Below are positions 1 to 5,302 of a stretch of DNA of 5,798 nt, piece by piece (position 1 is the stretch's first letter; the number at the start of each line of letters is the position of its first letter). A program made the position numbers and the translations under genes. Where the stretch lies: the NCBI GenBank assembly GCA_900542675.1, contig UQOT01000103.1:1-5798 (forward strand), read 5' to 3'. Under the pieces are notes generated by a model. The model saw only the letters and a program-made list of their open reading frames with translations, had not been told where the DNA came from and searched no databases. Source of the stretch: an uncultured Eubacteriales bacterium (GTDB taxonomy: Bacteria; Bacillota; Clostridia; Monoglobales; Monoglobaceae).

Positions 1-963
1 CGCAACTTCTTCGTTAACCGTGACCTTGCTTTCCTCAATTGTTTCATACGGCATTGACGAAACATCTTCGCCCTTTAAAACCTTAGCCGCCATCTTACCT
101 GCGATTTTGCCAAGCTCAATGTAATCTATACCTGCCGACGCGATACATCCGTTGCCTACCTGCTCTTCCTCTGAGCCGAATACCGGGATTTTAGCCGCGT
201 TTGCCTTTTCGAGTATAATCGGAAGATTGTCAACAACCGTATTATCGGTCATATTGGTAATACAGTCAACCTCGCCGAGCAATACATCGGCAGCCTGTGG
301 AATTTCAGCCGCATTGCTTGTGCCCTTTTCAACGATTTCAAAACCGTATTCAGCAGCTTTTTCTTTGTATGTCTTAATTGTGCTAACCGAATTTGCTTCA
401 CTCGTTGTATATATTATACCGATTTTCTTCGCGTCCGGCAGAACCGCACGAATAAGCTTAAGCTGCTCTGTAACCGGAAGTTCATCCGATACACCGGTAA
501 TTCCCGGCATAGCCTCGGTCTTACTCTTTGCAAGATTAGCCGCAACAGGGTCAGATACCGCGTTGAATATAACCGGAATATTCCTATCGTAGCACTCGTT
601 ATAGAGAGCCATTGCCGACGGTGTTGCTATGCCGCATACCAAGTCCATCTTTGCATTGACAAAGCTCTGTGCAATCTGTGTGTTCATTGCGTCGTCCGCC
701 TGAGCCGATTTGTTAGTAAGTTCAAGGTTCTCACCCTCTTTTATGCCCTCGGCTTCAAGCCCTTCAATAAATCCTTCGCGGCAGTTATCAAGCGACGGAT
801 GGTCAGCATACTGAACAACGCCAACCTTGTATACCTTCTCATTTTCCTGCGGAGCCGCACTTTCCCGTGTACCGTTTCCGCAGCCGGCAAGAGCAACGGT
901 GCTGAGTACAACAGACATACCAATCATTGCAGCTCTCTTCAAATACTTTTTTGCCTTCATCAT
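1..963 (-). CDS. TrpX-like ABC transporter substrate-binding lipoprotein (C-terminus beyond window)
   Basis: An open frame of 321 codons runs from ATG at 963 to the window edge without a stop, so the end of the gene is missing. The N-terminus has basic residues, a hydrophobic stretch and a lipobox (LAGC, Cys at about residue 28), so the product should be exported and lipid-anchored. The mature part matches the ABC_sub_bind family (Pfam PF04392, the family of TrpX) from start to finish: GVVQYADHPSLDN near the N-terminus, then FNAVSDPVAA, then KKIGIIYTTSEANS, then KIPVFGSEEE, then IASAGIDYIELGK. In this family the protein delivers a small ligand, tryptophan or an aromatic amino acid for TrpX, to a permease and ATPase usually encoded just downstream; those would lie outside this window. 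The ligand cannot be read from sequence. Two ATG codons are adjacent (963 and 960); AAAGGAG lies 5 nt before the first and 8 nt before the second, so either may be used. Family assignment is firm, substrate is not. Confidence 0.93.
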   Translation of the reverse strand, partial: MMKAKKYLKRAAMIGMSVVLSTVALAGCGNGTRESAAPQENEKVYKVGVVQYADHPSLDNCREGFIEGLEAEGIKEGENLELTNKSAQADDAMNTQIAQSFVNAKMDLVCGIATPSAMALYNECYDRNIPVIFNAVSDPVAANLAKSKTEAMPGITGVSDELPVTEQLKLIRAVLPDAKKIGIIYTTSEANSVSTIKTYKEKAAEYGFEIVEKGTSNAAEIPQAADVLLGEVDCITNMTDNTVVDNLPIILEKANAAKIPVFGSEEEQVGNGCIASAGIDYIELGKIAGKMAAKVLKGEDVSSMPYETIEESKVTVNEEVA

Positions 964-968
964 AAAAA

Positions 969-975
969 CTCCTTT
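969..975 (-). promoter_or_regulatory. Ribosome binding site of the TrpX-like gene
   Basis: AAAGGAG on the minus strand, 5 nt before ATG 963 and 8 nt before ATG 960. It supports starting here rather than at the in-frame ATG at 1044, which has no comparable site. Confidence 0.8.
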
Positions 976-997
976 ATTAATTTTTATTTGATGGAAC

Positions 998-1024
998 AAA
1001 AAACCGCTTTGAGACACAAAGCGG
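998..1024 (-). terminator. Intrinsic terminator / attenuator in the leader of the TrpX-like gene
   Basis: On the minus strand CCGCTTTG (1024-1017) and CAAAGCGG (1011-1004) form a perfect 8-bp stem with a 5-nt loop, followed at once by six T residues (1003-998). This is a complete factor-independent terminator, but it lies after the promoter and before the start codon of the gene it precedes. It should therefore act as an attenuator. A competing fold can be drawn: GAATT (1053-1049) with AATTC (1032-1028), and GAGCG (1060-1056) with CGCTT (1023-1019), which uses part of the terminator's 5' arm and would act as an antiterminator. The hairpin is plain in the sequence; the regulatory role is inferred. 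Confidence 0.8.
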
Positions 1025-1052
1025 AATGAATTCACTATTAACATATGCAATT

Positions 1053-1085
1053 CTGCGCTCGTCTATTCTCATCTGTTCTCATCTG
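1053..1085 (-). promoter_or_regulatory. Seven NAG triplets at exact 5-nt period, candidate RNA-protein binding site
   Basis: Reading the minus strand from 1085, the triplets are CAG, GAG, CAG, GAG, TAG, GAG, CAG, each separated by exactly 2 nt. The array starts at or next to the predicted transcription start, about 30 nt before the attenuator. Such spacing of (G/U)AG triplets is the recognition pattern of the tryptophan RNA-binding protein TRAP, although TRAP sites usually have 9-11 triplets and prefer GAG or UAG. The first four triplets are two copies of a 10-nt unit, CAGATGAGAA, so a simple tandem repeat or a DNA operator is also possible. The last two triplets overlap the 5' strand of the possible antiterminator. 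Confidence 0.5.
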
Positions 1086-1091
1086 TTTTTA

Positions 1092-1120
1092 AGTATACCA
1101 TACATTTTTTGCCCTGTCAA
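1092..1120 (-). promoter_or_regulatory. SigA-type promoter of the TrpX-like gene
   Basis: On the minus strand TTGACA (1120-1115), a 17-nt spacer, then TATACT (1097-1092). The -35 box is perfect, the -10 box has one mismatch to TATAAT, and the spacing is optimal. Transcription should start near 1085, giving a leader of about 120 nt that contains the NAG-triplet array and the attenuator hairpin. Confidence 0.88.
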
Positions 1121-1130
1121 CCGTTTTTTG

Positions 1131-1164
1131 CATAAATAAGCTCCGGAGATTTTCGCCCCGGAGC
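1131..1164 (-). terminator. Hairpin terminator after the SLH protein gene
   Basis: GCTCCGG (1140-1146) and CCGGAGC (1158-1164) form a 7-bp GC-rich stem starting 13 nt after the SLH gene stop codon. On the minus strand it is followed by TTATTTAT, an imperfect U-rich tail. It separates the SLH gene from the promoter at 1092-1120. The opposite strand has no T tract, so it is probably one-directional. Confidence 0.65.
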
Positions 1165-1177
1165 CCGAACTATTAGA

Positions 1178-2851
1178 TTACTGTGTTATTCTCGACTTGG
1201 GATTGCCGCTATAATTTACATTGCCCACGCCTCCGGTCATTTTCTTTTCCTGATTAATTCCCGTAAAATGTGAGAACTCATCAATAACCGCGCCGCACTT
1301 TTCGGCGTAAATTTCTGACAGTTCAGCGTCATACCGCATCTTTGCATCATCGCTTCTAAGCAGCTTACCGTGCAGCTTACCGCCGTTTTTATACTCGCTG
1401 AGTGTAATATCTGTAAAGCTCTGCCCATGCAAACCGAACTCGTAAATATAATAGTGCTCTGTCACAAGATGGCTGTCCAAAACTCGGCTGAGAACGCACG
1501 CCAACTCAATTCTCGAAATATCGGCGCCCGAGTCGAAGCTGCCCAGGTCATCGGACAGACCAAGTTCTGCTGCTACCATAATCATACCTGTCGGGTATTC
1601 TCCGTGCATCCATATGTTTTTGTCAAATGTTAAACCGAGCAAAGCCTCTGCCATCTTAAATATCTGCTCATATGTAACATTGCTGTCGGGTGCAAAAACA
1701 CCTTCGGATACTCCGCCGATTATTCCTTCTTCAAAGAGTGCGCCGATATATCCTGCCGCCCAATGAGTATCGGGAACATCCGAAAATTTGTCCGTCAGCT
1801 TAGGTTCTATATCAAACAATCTGCACAACATCGCCGCAGCTTCGGCGCGCGTTACTTTGTTATCAGGATAGAAATTTCCGTCAACGCCGGTTATTACCCC
1901 TATATCGGTAAGTTGATTTGTAACAGCTGCACGGCTTTTGTCTATATCAGAATACTTAGGCTCGGTACCGATGTACTTAGAAAAGCTGTCGGTGTCCTGT
2001 ATTGACTTCTGAATATTTATGCAGTCATCTCTTGTCGGCGCCTCAGGCATAGCCTCGTGCAGCTTTGTGCCGAATTTTTTCCGCGCCTGAATTTCGTCAT
2101 TGCGAAAACCGCTGTAATAATTATTGAACTCAGCGACTGTATATATATGCTCGACTTCAAGCTTATCTGTCGCCTTGCCGAGATAAGGAGCATAGTCATT
2201 TGTCCACTCCTTAAATGTAATCATATAACAACCCTTCTCGGTCTCAACTCCCAACATTTGATTTTCATCGAAAATCCAAACAGATTTTGGCGTTCCAATG
2301 TCGCTGCTGTTTATTAGCTTAGCTGCCGAAGCATACACATCATCATTTACAAAAATATTACAATCCGGATACATATACGAAAAAGCCTTTCCTTCATCAT
2401 CGACACTTACTTGAATCATCAATGCGTTGTACGAATTTCCGAATTCATCATAGTGCAATTCGGTCGGCATAAAGTAATAAAATCCTTTAGCGACATTTGA
2501 ATTATATTGTGTACATGCCTCATCAAAGCTTTTTGCAGTTCCGGTTCCCTCCATAAAAAATCGGGTTATATACCACGCATTATGGATGTATTCATAGCAG
2601 TGCTCAGCATCGGCAACATCACCGATTGTCCTATGCTCTTTCAAAATGTTTCTGTCATAATCGGGGTTATATTCCGCCTCAAGAATTTGGTTTAGATACG
2701 GAGTGTCGCTCAGCTTTCTTGATTCGGCAAGAGCCTTTATCTCCGATGCGGTCACTTTGTTCTCCGCCGCCGATACATTTATACCGCACATAGCCGTACC
2801 AAGCAGAGCTGCACTTAACAAACCTGAAATTATTTTTTTGCAGATTTTCAT
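1178..2851 (-). CDS. Secreted protein with three SLH repeats and unrecognised N-terminal domain
   Basis: The product has 557 residues from ATG at 2851. An in-frame GTG at 2860 would add three residues, but AGGAAG then lies almost against it, while it sits 8 nt before the ATG. Residues 1-28 form a signal peptide: KICKK, a hydrophobic core, and probable cleavage after NVSA. Residues 30-295 are a mixed region rich in Tyr, Asp and Asn that I do not recognise. Residues 299-346 are SLH repeat 1 (TDIGVITG, FYPDNKVTRAEAAAML), 356-406 are repeat 2 (FSDVPDTHWAAGYI, FAPDSNVTYEQ), and about 407-457 a diverged repeat 3 (YPTGMIMVAAELGLS, ISRIELACVLSRVL). Three SLH repeats normally make one unit that binds pyruvylated secondary cell-wall polymer, so the protein is probably held on the outer wall. 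About 100 residues follow, ending in a Gly/Asn/Ser-rich tail. It lies 73 nt after the BlaR1-like gene on the same strand and may be cotranscribed with it. No catalytic motif was found. Confidence 0.88.
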   Translation of the reverse strand: MKICKKIISGLLSAALLGTAMCGINVSAAENKVTASEIKALAESRKLSDTPYLNQILEAEYNPDYDRNILKEHRTIGDVADAEHCYEYIHNAWYITRFFMEGTGTAKSFDEACTQYNSNVAKGFYYFMPTELHYDEFGNSYNALMIQVSVDDEGKAFSYMYPDCNIFVNDDVYASAAKLINSSDIGTPKSVWIFDENQMLGVETEKGCYMITFKEWTNDYAPYLGKATDKLEVEHIYTVAEFNNYYSGFRNDEIQARKKFGTKLHEAMPEAPTRDDCINIQKSIQDTDSFSKYIGTEPKYSDIDKSRAAVTNQLTDIGVITGVDGNFYPDNKVTRAEAAAMLCRLFDIEPKLTDKFSDVPDTHWAAGYIGALFEEGIIGGVSEGVFAPDSNVTYEQIFKMAEALLGLTFDKNIWMHGEYPTGMIMVAAELGLSDDLGSFDSGADISRIELACVLSRVLDSHLVTEHYYIYEFGLHGQSFTDITLSEYKNGGKLHGKLLRSDDAKMRYDAELSEIYAEKCGAVIDEFSHFTGINQEKKMTGGVGNVNYSGNPKSRITQ

Positions 2852-2909
2852 AAAACCCACTTCCTTTCTCGTTACTATTAAAACCTTTAAAATATTAAAA
2901 TTTTCATAT

Positions 2910-2944
2910 AATACAGTAATATATCACTGTATTATTACTGTATT
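2910..2944. repeat. A/T-rich array of three half-sites over the end of the M56 protease gene
   Basis: AATACAGTAATA (2910-2921) and TATTACTGTATT (2933-2944) are perfect 12-bp inverted arms around an 11-nt centre. That centre itself carries a third copy, ATCACTGTAT (2923-2932), one base different from ATTACTGTAT (2934-2943) and exactly 11 bp from it. The array covers the protease stop codon (2924-2926) and lies 59 nt or more before the SLH start. It could be an operator for the SLH gene (half-sites one helical turn apart) or an RNA hairpin in the intercistronic region. It has no good U tract on the minus strand, so it is a poor terminator for the protease gene. Confidence 0.55.
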
Positions 2945-4621
2945 TTTACCGTCTTTATCCCCGGTTAGTGCAAAAATGTAGTATCTGCCCTTTATGAGAG
3001 GAAGCTCACAAGAATACATTTCATCATCGCATCTGTAAATGCTCTGAGTATTTTCACCGCCCGGACCGCATTCAAAAATCTCGATGCCGCGCAATGAATT
3101 CATAAAGCTTACAGAAACTGTAGTGGTTTCAATCGCTTCCAAAACAGGCGTCATAATCGTATTGCCACCATCGAACACTAAATTAAACACATATGCTGAC
3201 TTACTCGGAATTTGAACGGTCTCGGCAGAGTCGTCCTCAAAAAGTCCATTACTTTCGGGAGAAGGCACAGTGCCAGACTCCGGTATATTGCTTTCTCCGC
3301 CCGATACGTCTGTTACGTTAACCTCAGCTGAATATGCCGAAGTATCTGTGTTTGTTTCAAAAGTATACCCAGGCACAGCCGGATAATCCGTAATACCGCT
3401 GTCAACTTCCGAAATATAATCGTAAGCCCCATCAGTATTTACTTGTTCGACCGACTCATATACAGGCTCCGAATTTGTGTCATAAAAATCATCACTTGAA
3501 TAGTTGTCGTTTTCCTGCTCCGTCTCAGAACGTTCGGAATATGCATTAAACTTTGACGTATCGTTGTCCTCATACTTTCTGTCCGCCGAAAAGCGCTGTG
3601 ATACAAAATTCGGCTCAGTGAACACCTCGGCTATTTCATCCGGCATAACAGCCGCCGCCTGTGTAAATCCAAATGCCGTCAAGCTGCACACAGAAATTCC
3701 CGCCGCCAAAAAAACGCTGACCGCTTTAAGTGTTTTTGTAATCTCGCGAAATCCCGCAATTTTAAGCAGTCTCCGCTTTATATGACTTTTTGCCGACGCC
3801 ATTGACGCCGAATACGCCGCAATGCCTTTTGTATTGCTTTCTATAACCGAAATAATCAGCCGTCCGTAATCCTTTGCGTCCTTAAGATTAAGACGCTTTA
3901 AGACAGATTCGTCGCAGCACCACTCGCTTACAGTACCGAGTGACCTTCTCAGTATATACACAAAAGGATTAAACCAATGAATACAGCCGACAAAAATTCC
4001 AAGCAGCTTTATGTGAAGGTCAAAATGTTTTAGATGTGTAAGCTCATGCGCGAAAATCATTTTAAGCTCGTCCTCGCTGAAATCGAAGTCGGGTATTACT
4101 ATTGTCGGTCGCATAATCCCAAACAGCAGCGGCGAAGAAATGTTTTCGCTAACAAAAACACGAACCTTTCTGCGTATTCTGAGTTTTTGAAGCATATTGT
4201 TAAGCTCTGCGTACACCGTATGGCTGCGGCAGGGAACGCTTATTCTCCTAAGCATACTCGCAGCTTTTATGTACAAAACAATATTTCGTATTCCCAAAGT
4301 CATAGCAACGCTGAGCCAAATTCCGAACACAATGTTTACAAGCGAAATACTCTTCATCCCGCCGGAAGAGTTTAATGTCTCGGCGGCTCCGCTGATGTTC
4401 AGAACCGTCATATCCGATGGTACGCTTATGCTAATTAGTTTTGGAATACTGAAAACCAGCTGCAGCGGCAGAATAAACATAATCAGGGACATAATTATTA
4501 CTCCGTAGTACCAACCCGACATACTTTTCTTCTTAAATTTTAAATTAAGCAAAGAGCCGAACCCGAACATAATACTCCCGCTTACCGTACATATCAAAAG
4601 GTTGTGAAGAACACTTGTCAT
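2924..4621 (-). CDS. BlaR1/MecR1-like membrane metalloprotease (peptidase M56) with a non-penicillin-binding C-terminus
   Basis: This is a 565-residue integral membrane protein. Likely membrane segments are near residues 5-25, 38-58, 95-117 and 300-320, the BlaR1 layout. The zinc protease site is HELTH at 192-196; Glu233 in SEWCCDE lies 41 residues after the first His, the same distance as the third zinc ligand of staphylococcal BlaR1. In BlaR1 an outside signal activates this cytoplasmic protease, leading to removal of the repressor BlaI. Here the outer part (about 321-565) is not a penicillin-binding domain: I find no SxxK site with partner motifs. Residues 325-475 are a low-complexity linker rich in Asp, Glu, Ser and Thr. 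Residues 476-565 look like a small beta-rich domain with three Cys (518, 531, 538). The signal it senses is therefore unknown. The start ATG lies 2 nt after the repressor stop, with GAGGAGG (4635-4629) 7 nt upstream, so the pair is translationally linked. Confidence 0.9.
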   Translation of the reverse strand: MTSVLHNLLICTVSGSIMFGFGSLLNLKFKKKSMSGWYYGVIIMSLIMFILPLQLVFSIPKLISISVPSDMTVLNISGAAETLNSSGGMKSISLVNIVFGIWLSVAMTLGIRNIVLYIKAASMLRRISVPCRSHTVYAELNNMLQKLRIRRKVRVFVSENISSPLLFGIMRPTIVIPDFDFSEDELKMIFAHELTHLKHFDLHIKLLGIFVGCIHWFNPFVYILRRSLGTVSEWCCDESVLKRLNLKDAKDYGRLIISVIESNTKGIAAYSASMASAKSHIKRRLLKIAGFREITKTLKAVSVFLAAGISVCSLTAFGFTQAAAVMPDEIAEVFTEPNFVSQRFSADRKYEDNDTSKFNAYSERSETEQENDNYSSDDFYDTNSEPVYESVEQVNTDGAYDYISEVDSGITDYPAVPGYTFETNTDTSAYSAEVNVTDVSGGESNIPESGTVPSPESNGLFEDDSAETVQIPSKSAYVFNLVFDGGNTIMTPVLEAIETTTVSVSFMNSLRGIEIFECGPGGENTQSIYRCDDEMYSCELPLIKGRYYIFALTGDKDGKNTVIIQ

Positions 4622-4623
4622 AA

Positions 4624-4977
4624 CTATACCTCCTCAAACCACTCTTTTATCTCTTTGATTTCTTGGGCGGTTGGCTTTTTATCTCCGTACAGCGCGGACA
4701 AAAAATTCTTTATAGAGCCTGAATGCAGCTCTGTCATAAACTCCTTTGTCTTGCTGTTTTTATAATCGTTTTCGCTGATAAGCGCCGAATAATAATTGGT
4801 CTTTCCGACTCTTTCGGTTCTTATCGCGCCCTTATCGGTCAGCCGCTTTAAGAAAGTGAGAATAGTCGTATGCTTCCAATCCGCGTTTAGTTTTTTGAGA
4901 ATATCCGCGGTCGTCACCGCTGCATTCTCGCTCCAAATAACCTTCATAATTTCCATTTCAGATTCTGAAATACGCAT
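4624..4977 (-). CDS. BlaI/MecI/CopY-family transcriptional repressor
   Basis: The product has 117 residues, close to the usual 120-130 of the family. An N-terminal winged-helix DNA-binding domain spans about residues 1-70 (ISESEMEIMKVIW, TTADILKKL, TTILTFLKRLTDKG, then the wing with NYYSAL), followed by a C-terminal dimerisation helix region (FMTELHSGSIKNFLSAL, AQEIKEIKEWF). Family members bind TACA/TGTA-type palindromes as dimers and repress their own operon until the partner M56 protease is triggered. Two suitable palindromes lie over its own promoter, so autorepression is expected. Aligned by eye with remembered S. aureus BlaI, the Asn-Phe bond cut there corresponds to Ala95-Leu96 here, although an Asn-Phe pair occurs four residues earlier (91-92). 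The ribosome binding site AAGGAGG is 11 nt from the ATG, slightly long. The metal-binding Cys motif of copper-type CopY is absent. Confidence 0.92.
   Translation of the reverse strand: MRISESEMEIMKVIWSENAAVTTADILKKLNADWKHTTILTFLKRLTDKGAIRTERVGKTNYYSALISENDYKNSKTKEFMTELHSGSIKNFLSALYGDKKPTAQEIKEIKEWFEEV
4629..4635 (-). promoter_or_regulatory. Ribosome binding site of the M56 protease, inside the repressor gene
   Basis: GAGGAGG on the minus strand is formed by the last sense codons (Glu-Glu-Val) of the repressor and stands 7 nt before the protease ATG at 4621. It fixes that start and couples the two genes. Confidence 0.85.
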
Positions 4978-4999
4978 CGTAAATTTTGCCTCCTTATAT

Positions 5000-5014
5000 T
5001 CTACACTGTGTAGA
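5000..5014. promoter_or_regulatory. Operator 2 of the repressor-protease operon
   Basis: TCTACAC-T-GTGTAGA is a perfect palindrome with 7-bp arms. It contains the TACA...TGTA halves typical of BlaI/MecI/CopY operators and lies on the predicted transcription start (about 5015), where a bound repressor would block initiation. Confidence 0.72.
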
Positions 5015-5021
5015 CAATAAT

Positions 5022-5040
5022 ATTCTACATCAAGTAGAAT
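5022..5040. promoter_or_regulatory. Operator 1 of the repressor-protease operon
   Basis: ATTCTAC (5022-5028) and GTAGAAT (5034-5040) are perfect 7-bp arms around a 5-nt centre. The site covers the -10 box and most of the spacer. Its centre is 24 bp from that of operator 2. The inner spacing differs between the two sites (5 nt against 1 nt) although the CTAC/GTAG arms are shared. Confidence 0.7.
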
Positions 5041-5050
5041 GATTTGTCAA
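5022..5050 (-). promoter_or_regulatory. SigA-type promoter of the repressor-protease operon
   Basis: On the minus strand TTGACA (5050-5045), a 17-nt spacer, then TAGAAT (5027-5022), one mismatch from TATAAT. Transcription should start near 5015, leaving a leader of about 38 nt before the repressor ATG. A promoter this strong overlapped by two palindromes is what an autorepressed operon would show. Confidence 0.87.
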
Positions 5051-5082
5051 GCATTATTTATATTTTTTTGAAAAATATTTAA

Positions 5083-5114
5083 GGCTTCTGAAAACTAATA
5101 TGTTTTCAGAAGCC
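5083..5114 (-). terminator. Strong hairpin, probable terminator of proA
   Basis: GGCTTCTGAAAAC (5083-5095) and GTTTTCAGAAGCC (5102-5114) form a perfect 13-bp stem with a 6-nt loop. On the minus strand it is followed by TTAAATATTTTTC, an A/T-rich and partly U-rich tail. It is the best candidate for ending the proA transcript, nearly 190 nt after the proA stop codon, and it protects the repressor promoter just downstream from read-through. The plus strand has a weaker tail (CTATGTTTTG) and no gene entering from that side. Confidence 0.65.
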
Positions 5115-5146
5115 CTATGTTTTGATTAGCATAACAATAGTATAAA

Positions 5147-5284
5147 CGTGTGTAGGGAACGACAACCCCGGCGCTCCCTACGAAAAGTTTTTAAAATATC
5201 GCAGCGTATAACGAAAATATATTATATTCGGCGAATTCTGAACCCCCTCAATCACGCTCTGCGTGACAGCACCCCGTCGGGGCG
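5147..5284. repeat. Cluster of short GC-rich hairpins resembling a dispersed intergenic repeat
   Basis: Within this stretch between proA and the repressor gene, GTAGGGA (5152-5158) pairs with TCCCTAC (5175-5181), TCACGC (5252-5257) with GCGTGA (5261-5266), and CCCC (5272-5275) with GGGG (5279-5282), with an A/T-rich middle of about 60 nt. The GC-rich blocks contrast with the surrounding A/T-rich spacer. The wording, a TAGGGA-type hairpin plus CCCCTCA-TCACGC-GCGTGACAGC-CCCC, resembles dispersed repeats I know from intergenic regions of gut Clostridia. Only one copy is in the window, so its repeated nature is inferred. Apart from this, the terminator hairpin and the repressor promoter region, I see no feature in the 325-nt gap. 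Confidence 0.5.
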
Positions 5285-5302
5285 TCTTTCATTCTTTACT
5301 TC

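Noticed and set aside
152..592. 146-codon plus-strand open frame
   Set aside because: Antisense to the TrpX-like gene, whose minus-strand frame matches its family throughout; the plus-strand translation shows no domain.
741..923. 60-codon minus-strand frame
   Set aside because: Different frame inside the TrpX-like gene, with no ribosome binding site or recognisable sequence.
964..1085. T-box riboswitch before the TrpX-like gene
   Set aside because: The leader before the terminator is only about 60 nt, too short for the T-box stem I and antiterminator, and no T-box consensus is seen.
2057..2317. Plus-strand frames inside the SLH gene (also 1370-1633, 1763-2005, 2507-2695 and 2703-2981)
   Set aside because: Antisense to the SLH gene, without promoters or ribosome binding sites that I can see.
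2849..2860. GTG at 2860 as start of the SLH protein
   Set aside because: The ribosome binding site AGGAAG is almost adjacent to it but well spaced (8 nt) for ATG at 2851.
2861..2923. Separate promoter for the SLH gene in the A/T-rich gap
   Set aside because: Several TATTAT or TAATAT stretches exist, but none has a -35 box of acceptable quality at 16-18 nt; A/T richness alone explains them.
4034..4375. Plus-strand frames of about 100 codons inside the protease gene (also 3504-3785 and 4197-4508)
   Set aside because: Antisense shadows of a well-supported M56 protease; low-complexity translations without motifs.
5083..5114. Perfect 13-bp inverted repeat as a mobile-element end or CRISPR repeat
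   Set aside because: Single copy, a 6-nt loop and A/T-rich tail, located after a gene end: a transcription terminator explains it.
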